NCBI GenBank assembly: GCA_041685045.1
Contig: JAWLGP010000015.1
Location: 53,987-117,986 of the forward strand
Direction of reading: 5' to 3'
Origin: Thiohalomonas sp041685045
GTDB taxonomy: Bacteria; Pseudomonadota; Gammaproteobacteria; Thiohalomonadales; Thiohalomonadaceae
DNA length: 64,000 nucleotides
The position numbers and the translations under genes are program-made. Below, one piece after another: positions 29,540 through 36,394 of the stretch. Below the pieces are notes generated by a model. The model saw only the letters and a program-made list of their open reading frames with translations, did not search any database and had not been told where the DNA came from. Every line of letters begins with the position of its first letter. Position 1 is the first letter of the stretch.

Positions 29540-29777
29540 GGGCGCGGCTCCCCGTCAGGCCATGAAACTGCCGTTCTTTCCATATTTTGCCGGCTAAATG
29601 CCTATAGGGTCGACGCTCGATTCCGCGGTATGCTCGAACCGGCATCGCGGCAAATTGTCGGCCTTGACCGCCTTTGTGAGTATGCGTTCACCCTGGCGTT
29701 GCCGTATAACCATAAATATCGTCCATAATAAACGCATAACAAGAGCGTCGGCTGTCAAAAAGGAGGCAAGGGGGACC

Positions 29778-30212
29778 ATGCGACACGTAACGAAGATCGG
29801 GTTTTGGCTCGCCCTGTTTGCTGTGCCCGCCGTGGTCGGGGCGGAGGAGCGCCTTTGGAACGACTTCGAGGAGGGGCTGTGGGAGTTCGAGGTGAGATAC
29901 GAGGTGACCGGCGATCCGGCCCGTTTCGCACCCTACACCACGACCCGTTGTCTCTCCCGCGACGAGCCGTTCCCGCGCATCGAGCGCGAGGGGCAGGAAT
30001 GTAAGCTCCACCGCCAACCGGCGCTTGGGCGCAGCGTTTCCTGGATCGTGAACTGTTCAAGCGACTGGGAGATGGTCCACGGCCAGGGGCGTATGACCTA
30101 TGTGCGGGACCATGGCAACGGTAGCCTGTACGTGCAGATCCTGGGGCCGAGCAGTTCGCCCTACAACATGGTCTTCCATCTCCGCGGACAGCGGGTCGGT
30201 GAGTGCCCTTGA
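29778..30212 (+). CDS. Periplasmic DUF3617-like protein
   Basis: A 144-aa exported protein starting at ATG 29778, with AGGAGG about 14 nt upstream and GGGGG nearer. Signal peptide is residues 1-22 ('FWLALFAVPAVVGA|EE'). The mature part fits DUF3617: 'LWEFEVRYEVTGDP', a Cys in 'TTRCLSRDEPFP', 'ECKLHRQ', 'IVNCSSDWEMVHGQGRMTY'. Four Cys could form two disulfides. Function is unknown. Confidence 0.8.
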   Translation: MRHVTKIGFWLALFAVPAVVGAEERLWNDFEEGLWEFEVRYEVTGDPARFAPYTTTRCLSRDEPFPRIEREGQECKLHRQPALGRSVSWIVNCSSDWEMVHGQGRMTYVRDHGNGSLYVQILGPSSSPYNMVFHLRGQRVGECP

Positions 30213-30228
30213 ACGCGTGATGTGAGTC

Positions 30229-30708
30229 TTACAGCTCCGCGGCGCGCCGGAGCTCGGCGGGGCCGAAGCTGTAGGCACGGGCGAAGCCGCCCACAAAGCG
30301 GGCCTCGATCGGCACCATTCTGAGCAGGACGAAGTCGCCGAACCCGAACAGGGGCTCGGCATCGGGTAGCCGTGCCAGGTATCGCTCGCGGGCGCGCAGA
30401 TAGTCGGCCGAATCCCGCGCCAGCGGCTCCACCGTTCCGTGCAGAGTGACCCGTGCCAACTGTTGCGGGTCGCCATGGCCCGGGTCCGGTTCGGAGATCA
30501 CCAGCGACGCCCGGGGGCGCTCCAGCAGGTTGCCGGTGTGCTCGGCCAGCCGGCTCAGGTGCAGCAGAATCCCCGCAAACCCCGCCTCCACCGCGTAGGC
30601 CACCATCGATGCCTGCGGCAGGCCCTCTTTACCCAGTGTCGCCAGGCCCGCCCAGCGCCCGCTGCGGATCACATCCGCCATTCGCTTCAGTTCGTCACTC
30701 TTTCCCAT
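30229..30708 (-). CDS. HugZ-like / pyridoxamine 5'-phosphate oxidase-fold protein
   Basis: A 159-aa flavin-reductase-like split-barrel protein. Seen are 'ADVIRSGRWAGLATLGKEGLPQASMVAYA', 'LLHLSRLAEHTGNLLERPRASLVI' and 'ARVTLHGTVEPLARDS', a pattern found in HugZ and related heme-degrading or heme-binding proteins. The usual C-terminal DUF2470-like domain is absent, so it is a short form. ATG 30708 is chosen; a TTG at 30738 is possible. It stands alone between the DUF3617 gene and the zinc operon. Confidence 0.75.
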   Translation of the reverse strand: MGKSDELKRMADVIRSGRWAGLATLGKEGLPQASMVAYAVEAGFAGILLHLSRLAEHTGNLLERPRASLVISEPDPGHGDPQQLARVTLHGTVEPLARDSADYLRARERYLARLPDAEPLFGFGDFVLLRMVPIEARFVGGFARAYSFGPAELRRAAEL

Positions 30709-30840
30709 CGATGCCCGCTCGTCCAGCCGTACCCGCAAGGATGGCGCCTAACAGGTGATCTGTCACGCTTGAACCGGTCGCGACTACCCGGACGTACGCC
30801 GGCACGCGGCGGTGGCGGATCACGCCTGCTCCAGGGAGGA

Positions 30841-31581
30841 TTAGGCCCGGCGCAGACGGGCGGTGACCACCGCGCAGGCCGCAAGACCGCATACGGCGGC
30901 AGGCCCGGCGGGCAAATCATAGAGGGCAGCCGCCGCCAGACCAACGGCATAGCCGAGGGTGCCCACCAACAAGGCGAAAGCCAGCCCGTTTGGCCGGTTG
31001 CGGGTCGCCAAGGCCGGCAGGATCAGGCTGGCGAAGACCAGGTAGACCCCCACCAACTGGACCGAAGCGGTAACGGCCAGGGCGAAGATCGGGTAGAACA
31101 AGCGCCCACCAAAGCCGCGCCACACCCCAAGCGCGATGAGCAGGGCGGAGAGGGCGCCGGTATAGCCAATCTGCTGGGGCGTCACCCACAGGATCTGGCC
31201 GGCCAGCAGAGATTTCAGTTCCTCCCCGCCGTGGGGGTTGTGTGCCAGCAGCAGGATCCCCAGGCTCGAGGTGACCACAAAGGCGGAGCCGATCAGCGCC
31301 TCCTGCTGCGCCGGCCAGCGCCGCTCGCTCATCTGTAACACCAGGGCCCCGCCCAGGGCCGCACCGGCGGCAATCAGCTGTTCTGACCAGGCGCCGGCCT
31401 CACCGCCCCAGGTGTCGGCAACGATGAGCCCCAGGGCCGCGAACTGGGCCACGGCCAGGTCGAGGAAAATGATGCCGCGAGCCAATACCTCCCGACCGAG
31501 AGGGACGTGGGTGCTCAGCACTACAAGCCCGGCCAGAAAGGCTGGGCCCAGGATGCTGATGTCGAGTGCATTTAGCGTCAT
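30841..31581 (-). CDS. znuB: ABC-3 family metal (zinc) transporter permease
   Basis: A 246-aa protein with about seven hydrophobic helices and the ABC-3 permease pattern: 'GREVLARGIIFLDLAVAQFAALGL', 'LIGSAFVVTSSLGILLLAH' and 'LVGVYLVFASLILPALATR'. It should form the membrane channel of a ZnuABC-type importer. It is last in the operon after the binding protein gene (31668-32555). No ATPase gene lies in the operon or elsewhere in the window, so the cognate ZnuC must be encoded elsewhere or borrowed. Confidence 0.88.
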   Translation of the reverse strand: MTLNALDISILGPAFLAGLVVLSTHVPLGREVLARGIIFLDLAVAQFAALGLIVADTWGGEAGAWSEQLIAAGAALGGALVLQMSERRWPAQQEALIGSAFVVTSSLGILLLAHNPHGGEELKSLLAGQILWVTPQQIGYTGALSALLIALGVWRGFGGRLFYPIFALAVTASVQLVGVYLVFASLILPALATRNRPNGLAFALLVGTLGYAVGLAAAALYDLPAGPAAVCGLAACAVVTARLRRA

Positions 31582-31667
31582 CTACGCCTCAGCCGATAGC
31601 GAACGGTTCCACCGCAGAGGCGCAGTGCATGTTGTCGCGCCTCTGCAGTGGTTGTTGTTTTCCGCAG

Positions 31668-32555
31668 CTACTGCTGAAGCAGCCGCGTGAGGGTGACCTC
31701 GAACAGGCCGAACAGGTCCTCGGTGCCCTCGCTGCCCCCAACGGTGAACGGCAGCGCCACTACCGGCAAGCCGGTCCGGTCGGCCAGCCACCGGGCAGGG
31801 CGGGGGTTGAGATAGGCGGCGTGGATGATCAGCCTTGCCGGATGGGCCGCGAGTTCCTCTTGCAGCCGGGCCAGCTGGGTGGGGCTTGTCGGCAGACCCG
31901 GCTTCGGCTCCAGGGCCCCCGCCTCCTCCAGACCCAACCAGTCGAACAGATAGGCCCAGGCGCGGTGCTGCACCACCACCCGCACCCCGCGCAGAGGTTG
32001 GGCGCGCGCTTCCCAGTCCGATAGCGCCTGCTGCCAGCGCCCTTCGAATTCTCCCCACTGCCGGCGATACATTTCGCTGCCGGCGGGATCGAGCGTCATC
32101 AGCCGTTCGCTGAGCACCCCGGCAATGGTCAGCAGTCGCCGGGGGTCGAGGTGCACGTGGGGATTGCCCGCGGCATGGACGTCCCCTTGCGAGCGGTCCA
32201 GTTTCTCCGGGATCTCCAGCCGCTCGACCGCCATCGCCGCTTCGAAATGGCCCGGTCTACCCGGCAGGATCCGGTCGTTGCCGGCCTGGCGCAGCAGCAT
32301 CGGCAGCCAGCCGGCCTCGAGCTCGGCGCCACTGCACACCAGCAGGTCGGCACGCCGGGCGCGGGCGATGAGGCTCGGCCGCGCCTCGATGCGGTGCGGG
32401 TCCTGCAACGCCGTGGTGGCGCTGAACACCTCCACCCGCGTACCTCCCAACTCACGGGCCAGCGCCGCCCATTCCGGTTCGCAGGCGAACACAGACAGCT
32501 CCGCCGCCGCGGAACGGGCCGTCGCCAACAGCAGGATCATCAACCAATAACGCAT
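31668..32555 (-). CDS. znuA: Zinc ABC transporter substrate-binding protein (TroA/ZnuA family)
   Basis: A 295-aa periplasmic protein with a signal peptide (residues 1-18, ...SAAA). Likely metal ligands are His54 in 'LQDPHRIEARPS' and His133/His135 in 'GNPHVHLDPRR'. 'EEAGALEPKPGLPTSPTQL' and 'IIHAAYLNPRPARWLADRTG' follow in the usual order. It lacks the His-rich loop of some ZnuA. The Zur-like box upstream of the operon and the neighbouring permease support zinc, with manganese as the alternative. Confidence 0.88.
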   Translation of the reverse strand: MRYWLMILLLATARSAAAELSVFACEPEWAALARELGGTRVEVFSATTALQDPHRIEARPSLIARARRADLLVCSGAELEAGWLPMLLRQAGNDRILPGRPGHFEAAMAVERLEIPEKLDRSQGDVHAAGNPHVHLDPRRLLTIAGVLSERLMTLDPAGSEMYRRQWGEFEGRWQQALSDWEARAQPLRGVRVVVQHRAWAYLFDWLGLEEAGALEPKPGLPTSPTQLARLQEELAAHPARLIIHAAYLNPRPARWLADRTGLPVVALPFTVGGSEGTEDLFGLFEVTLTRLLQQ

Positions 32556-32566
32556 GGTGGCGGTCC

Positions 32567-33766
32567 TCAGAACTTGTGCGCGCCGTGGGCGCCCAGGCTG
32601 ACGATGTACTGCAACATGATCTGGTCGTCGCTCGCCGCGGAGGAGCGGTCGCGGTTGAACTGCAGCCGCAGGCGGCTGAACTCGCTGTGGCTGTAGTCGA
32701 CCATGATGCCGGTGCGCCGCGGGGTGTGCCCCTCGTTGTCGAGGCCCGCCTCGCCCAGCACGTCGGCGTCGCTGCCGCGGTTGTCCGCCTTGAGGCGGTC
32801 GTAGCGCAGACCGACACGCCAGCGCGGCATGAACTGGTAGACCGCCTGGGTGTACCAGCCGGACTGGGTCCCGTCGTAGCTGCTCTGCTCCAGCGGGCTG
32901 GATCCGATCAGGGCTACATCACCCGTCTCATCGCGCTCGAAGTACTCGGCCTGAAGCTTCAGGTTGCGCTCGCTGGCATTCCCGTTGGGTGCCCACTTCC
33001 ACACGAAATCGATGCCTGCGATATCGCTTTCACCGGTGAAACTCGGTGTTTCCGTGGCACCGCCATGGCTGTGGCCGCCGCCCGTGCGCCCATCCACATC
33101 GGCATGCCAGCGCGAGACACCGAGCTGCCAGCTGTGGCTCGGGCCGACATCGCCGCCGATCTTGGCGAACAGCGCGGCGGTACCGCTGCCGTCGTCGGCG
33201 GCACCACCGGCCGGGAAGTTCTCGCCGCGGCCGAATTCGGCGCCGAGTTGCAGAAAAATGTCGGTGGGGGCGACCCAGCGCAACTGGATGCCGTCGTCAT
33301 TCAGTTGGCCGCCGAACAGGCCCGCGTAGACCAGCGGCGCATCGGCAAAATCCCAGGCATGGGGGTGATGCTCGTTCAGGTAGCCCACACCGGAGAAGAA
33401 ACGCCCGGCCTTGACCGTAAGGCCACTGCCGAGGCCCAGCGTCTCGATGAATGCCTCTTCCAGTTCCACGTCGGTTTCCCCTTCGTGGGTATGCAGCGCT
33501 GCCGTCAGCTTGGCGAAGAACAGGTCATCGGCAGTTCCACTGAGCACCAACTCGCTGTGGCCGAGGGAGAAGCCCTCTTCGCCAGGGCCGGTGTGGCTGC
33601 CACGGGCGAAGCCCGGCAGTTCGTACTGCTCCGGGTCCTGCTCGAAGTCGGCGAAGCGGCCTTCCAGGATCAAGCTGATATCGGGATTGAACGAGGCGGC
33701 CGAGGCGGTCACGGGTAGGGCAAGGGCACACACGAGTGCGCGTGCCGACAGTTGCTGTCGCATCAC
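32567..33766 (-). CDS. Zinc-regulated outer-membrane porin-like protein
   Basis: A 399-aa exported beta-barrel-like protein with a signal peptide ending ALPVTASA. Alternating strands and the ending 'DQIMLQYIVSLGAHGAHKF' (terminal Phe) suit an outer-membrane barrel. Residues 'NEHHPHAWDF', 'THEGETD' and 'GGGHSHGGATE' are metal-ligand rich. Such genes often lie beside zinc importers under Zur. Here it precedes the binding protein by 11 nt in the same operon. Transport of zinc across the outer membrane is inferred. Confidence 0.8.
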   Translation of the reverse strand: MMRQQLSARALVCALALPVTASAASFNPDISLILEGRFADFEQDPEQYELPGFARGSHTGPGEEGFSLGHSELVLSGTADDLFFAKLTAALHTHEGETDVELEEAFIETLGLGSGLTVKAGRFFSGVGYLNEHHPHAWDFADAPLVYAGLFGGQLNDDGIQLRWVAPTDIFLQLGAEFGRGENFPAGGAADDGSGTAALFAKIGGDVGPSHSWQLGVSRWHADVDGRTGGGHSHGGATETPSFTGESDIAGIDFVWKWAPNGNASERNLKLQAEYFERDETGDVALIGSSPLEQSSYDGTQSGWYTQAVYQFMPRWRVGLRYDRLKADNRGSDADVLGEAGLDNEGHTPRRTGIMVDYSHSEFSRLRLQFNRDRSSAASDDQIMLQYIVSLGAHGAHKF

Positions 33767-33808
33767 AAGTTCCTTTGAAAAACGGGTTTGGCGCCGCTTG
33801 GCGGCGGT

Positions 33809-34099
33809 TCAGGATGAACGGCTTGTGAGGCGGGGAGGCGCACGCGCCTGAAAGGGCGCGTCGGCAAGTCTGGGCAGGAGCGCGATGGACGGCGTCGGCG
33901 GCTCACCAAGGTTGGCTGGCGCGGGTAGCGTGATACCGGGCGACGCCAACGGTGTAGCCGAAGTCGCCGCGTGCAGGCAGATCTGGCACGTATCCTCCCC
34001 GGCATGCGCGTCCAGGTCCAACTCGTGGGCGAGCAGGCTCAGCTGTGCGCATGGCAGCAGGATTGCGAGCAGGAGGATGTGCGACCAGCGTGTACGCAC
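33809..34099 (-). CDS. Small secreted Cys/His protein at the head of the zinc operon
   Basis: A 96-aa protein with a signal peptide ('SHILLLAILLPCAQLSLLA'). The mature N-terminus is 'HELDLDAHAGEDTCQICLHAATS', giving a CxxCxH cluster with upstream His that could bind Zn(II). It resembles DUF2946-type small metal-related proteins in layout, though I cannot assign it firmly. It starts 31 nt from the Zur-like box, so it is the first gene of the operon. Confidence 0.65.
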   Translation of the reverse strand: MRTRWSHILLLAILLPCAQLSLLAHELDLDAHAGEDTCQICLHAATSATPLASPGITLPAPANLGEPPTPSIALLPRLADAPFQARAPPRLTSRSS

Positions 34100-34129
34100 C
34101 GGCAGCTCCGACGGGGGCGATCAGGGAGC

Positions 34130-34147
34130 GTTACTATATAACATAAC
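34130..34147 (-). promoter_or_regulatory. Zur-like operator
   Basis: GTTACTATATAACATAAC on the plus strand reads GTTATGTTATATAGTAAC on the minus strand. It is an AT-rich partial palindrome close to the gammaproteobacterial Zur box (TGTTATA-type core). It lies 31 nt upstream of the 33809-34099 gene, in otherwise GC-rich DNA. Zinc-repressed expression of the operon is inferred. Confidence 0.65.
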
Positions 34148-34185
34148 CTGCCGCCCATCGAGCCGGCGCGAGCAGTGGGGAGGAC

Positions 34186-34325
34186 TGCATTCAACAGGAT
34201 TGACAGGATTTTTCAGGATTAACAGGAAAGGCCTGTTTTTGGGCGGCTTAGAACGACAAACCTCTGCTCGAACGGCCTAACCAAGTGCCGTCCTGTGCAT
34301 CCTGAAAATCCCTTCAATTCTGTGA
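34186..34325. repeat. Dispersed 'acaggatt' intergenic repeat pair
   Basis: The left half (about 34188-34230) contains ACAGGATT, CAGGATTT, TCAGGATT and AACAGG in tandem. The right half (about 34294-34324) reads TCCTGTGCATCCTGAAAATCC, a rough inverted copy. This motif is a frequent intergenic repeat in Proteobacteria (from memory). It lies between the zinc operon promoter and the moaA 3' end. Confidence 0.6.
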
Positions 34326-34341
34326 AAGTAACGAAGTCGAA

Positions 34342-35325
34342 CTAACCGCCGGTCATGGACATGAAACGGACCACCTGTCCCGGCTTGTCGTTGAACTCGT
34401 GGTTTTCGGGTTTGCGGGCAATGGCCGCCAGCAGGTGCGCCCTCAGCTCATCATCACCGGCCCCGTCGCGCAGGATCTCGCGCAACGGGTAGCTGTGATC
34501 CTGGCCAAGGCAGAGGTAGAGGGTGCCGTCCACCGACAGCCGGACCCGGTTGCAGGTGTCGCAGAAGTGCTGGGAGATGGGCGTAATGAAGCCGATCCGC
34601 AGGTCGCTGCCGGCGACGCGCACGTAGCGCGCCGGTCCGCCGCCGGGCATCACCGCATCCACGAGCTCGAAGCGGCGCTCCAGCCGCTCGCGTACTTCGC
34701 GTAGGTCCACGAATCGACCGCTGGCGTCCTTGCCGGTCTCGCCCATCGGCATGGTCTCGATGAAGCGCAGAGTGAAGCCCTGTTCGATGCAGAAGTCGAC
34801 CATCGCCTCGACCTCGGCGTCATTGACCCCGCGCATGACCACCATGTTGATCTTGACCGGCGCGAATCCCGCTTCCCGAGCCGCCGTCAGCCCCTTCAGC
34901 ACCTTGTCCAGCCGACCGCCGCCGGTGATTGCGCGGAAGCGCTCCGGGTCGAGGGAGTCCAGGCTGACGTTGAGGCGACTGACTCCGGCCGCGTGGAGCG
35001 CGGCGGCGTGCTTGTGCAGCTGCACGGCGTTGGTCGATAGCGACAGATCTTCGATGCCGGGCAGGGCGGCGAGGCGGGAGGCAAGTTCCGGCAGGTTCTT
35101 GCGTACCAGCGGTTCGCCCCCGGTCAGGCGCACCCGTCGCACACCCATTTCGCCAAACACCCGCATCACCCGCTCGATCTCGTCGAAGGTGAGCCAGTGC
35201 TCTGGCGTTTCGAAATCGCGGAAGCCCTGCGGCATGCAGTAAAAGCAGCGCAGGTCGCAGCGGTCCGTCACCGATAGGCGCACGTACTCGATGCGGCGGT
35301 CGAAGGGGTCACTTAACTGAGTCAT
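34342..35325 (-). CDS. moaA: GTP 3',8-cyclase MoaA
   Basis: A 327-aa radical SAM enzyme for the first step of molybdenum cofactor synthesis. The N-terminal cluster CxxxCxxC is Cys23/Cys27/Cys30 ('TDRCDLRCFYCMP'). 'RLTGGEPLVR' follows. The second cluster is in 'FCDTCNRVRLSVDG...LYLC', and the C-terminal GG tail ('SMTGG') is present. ATG 35325 matches the family start. It is divergent from the nap operon, whose NapA needs this cofactor; shared regulation is likely but not shown. Confidence 0.97.
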   Translation of the reverse strand: MTQLSDPFDRRIEYVRLSVTDRCDLRCFYCMPQGFRDFETPEHWLTFDEIERVMRVFGEMGVRRVRLTGGEPLVRKNLPELASRLAALPGIEDLSLSTNAVQLHKHAAALHAAGVSRLNVSLDSLDPERFRAITGGGRLDKVLKGLTAAREAGFAPVKINMVVMRGVNDAEVEAMVDFCIEQGFTLRFIETMPMGETGKDASGRFVDLREVRERLERRFELVDAVMPGGGPARYVRVAGSDLRIGFITPISQHFCDTCNRVRLSVDGTLYLCLGQDHSYPLREILRDGAGDDELRAHLLAAIARKPENHEFNDKPGQVVRFMSMTGG

Positions 35326-35453
35326 GGCGTCAACTATAGGTTTGTGCCGACCCGGCGGCAACCGCTCTGGTCCGCGACATCACCCTCCCATCGGGCTGTC
35401 GGGCCGCGCCGCCGTGTAGCCAACAGACAACCCTATTTTTTCAAAGAAAAGTA

Positions 35454-35469
35454 TACCTCTGAGGCGGTA
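35454..35469. promoter_or_regulatory. NarL/NarP-like 7-2-7 site
   Basis: TACCTCT-GA-GGCGGTA matches the inverted heptamer consensus (TACYNMT and its complement) with one mismatch in the right half. Its position about 190 nt before napF fits nitrate-responsive activation as known for nap operons under NarP. The regulator gene is not in the window. Confidence 0.5.
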
Positions 35470-35568
35470 AGACTTCAGTGGAAGTAGCTGCTACCACCTA
35501 CTTAAGCAAATGAAAATAAAAGGAAATACTGCAAGTTGGTTCAGGCTGTGCCGGCCCCCCGAAATCGG

Positions 35569-35584
35569 CTTGACCTAGGTCAAG
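35569..35584. promoter_or_regulatory. Perfect CRP/FNR-superfamily-like palindrome
   Basis: CTTGACCTAGGTCAAG is a perfect 16-bp palindrome of the TTGAC-N4-GTCAA class recognised by FNR/DNR/NnrR relatives. Its centre lies about 78 nt before the napF start codon. Oxygen or nitric-oxide control of nap is inferred. Confidence 0.6.
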
Positions 35585-35654
35585 GTCACCCCTCAACCGG
35601 AGGCCTAGCTTCGCTAACACACACAGTTTGTGGGATTAATTTCGGGGCAGCGAA

Positions 35655-36161
35655 GTGGGGAATAGCATATCACGAGCTCAGTTTCTCCGGGGCGACTTCA
35701 GCGGTCGGCGCCGGCCGATTCGCCCACCGTGGGCGGTGGCGGAGGCGCTGTTCGTCAAGCGCTGCAACCGATGCGGCGACTGCATCCAAGCGTGCCAGAC
35801 GGGGGTGCTGGGACGAGGCCACGGTGGTTTCCCCGTGGTCGACTTCTCTCACGCCGAGTGCACCTTCTGCGGCCGCTGCACCGAACGCTGTCGGCCGCGC
35901 GCCATCGAGCGCAATCCACAACGCGTCCGTCCCTGGTCCCTGGTGGCCCGCATGGGAGACACCTGCCTCGCCCGCCGCGGCACCGTTTGCCGTAGCTGCG
36001 GCGAACAGTGCGAGAGCGGCGCACTTCGATTCCGTCCGGTGGCGGGCGGGGTCAGTCTGCCCGAATTGGATCCCTCCGCCTGTTCCGGCTGCGGTGCCTG
36101 CGTTGGCCCCTGCCCGGCAGGCGCCATCGTGGTTCGCGAATACGGAGAGCGGCGGCAATGA
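35655..36161 (+). CDS. napF: Ferredoxin-type protein NapF
   Basis: A 168-aa cytoplasmic iron-sulfur protein starting at GTG 35655. It has several CxxCxxCxxxC/P clusters: 'RCNRCGDCIQAC' (Cys37-47), 'CTFCGRCTERC', a variant 'CRSCGEQCESG' and 'CSGCGACVGPC'. NapF is thought to help mature NapA's [4Fe-4S] cluster before Tat export. It is first in the operon and its stop overlaps the napD start by 4 nt. Confidence 0.93.
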   Translation: MGNSISRAQFLRGDFSGRRRPIRPPWAVAEALFVKRCNRCGDCIQACQTGVLGRGHGGFPVVDFSHAECTFCGRCTERCRPRAIERNPQRVRPWSLVARMGDTCLARRGTVCRSCGEQCESGALRFRPVAGGVSLPELDPSACSGCGACVGPCPAGAIVVREYGERRQ

Positions 36162-36394
36162 GTATTAGCGGCATCTTGGTCCACACACAGCCCGAGCGGG
36201 TCGAACCGGTCCGCCAGGCGCTTTCCAGTCTTCCCGGTGTCGAGGTCCACGCGGCCACGGCGGAGGGCAAGCTCGTCGTCACTGTCGAGGAGGACGACCA
36301 CGAGATGGGGCGCGCGGCCATGCAGTTTCACACCATCGAGGGCGTCCTGTCGGCGGCCATGATTTATCACCATTGCGAGGAGGCGTCACAATGA
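36158..36394 (+). CDS. napD: NapD, NapA signal-peptide chaperone
   Basis: A 78-aa ferredoxin-like-fold protein with the NapD pattern 'MSISGILVHTQPERVEPVRQ', 'LPGVEVHAATAEGKLVVTVEED' and 'IEGVLSAAMIYHHCEE'. It binds the Tat signal of NapA and holds back export until the cofactor is inserted. It overlaps both napF and napA by 4 nt (ATGA), so the three are translationally coupled. Confidence 0.95.
   Translation: MSISGILVHTQPERVEPVRQALSSLPGVEVHAATAEGKLVVTVEEDDHEMGRAAMQFHTIEGVLSAAMIYHHCEEASQ

Larger units (their letters stand above)
35326..35654. other. Divergent moaA-nap regulatory region
   Basis: About 330 nt without a gene. It contains the NarL/NarP-like site (35454-35469), a second cluster of NarL-like heptamers near 35491-35505 (TACCACC, TACTTA) and the CRP/FNR-like palindrome at 35569-35584. 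The centre is markedly AT-rich (35480-35530). Confidence 0.6.
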
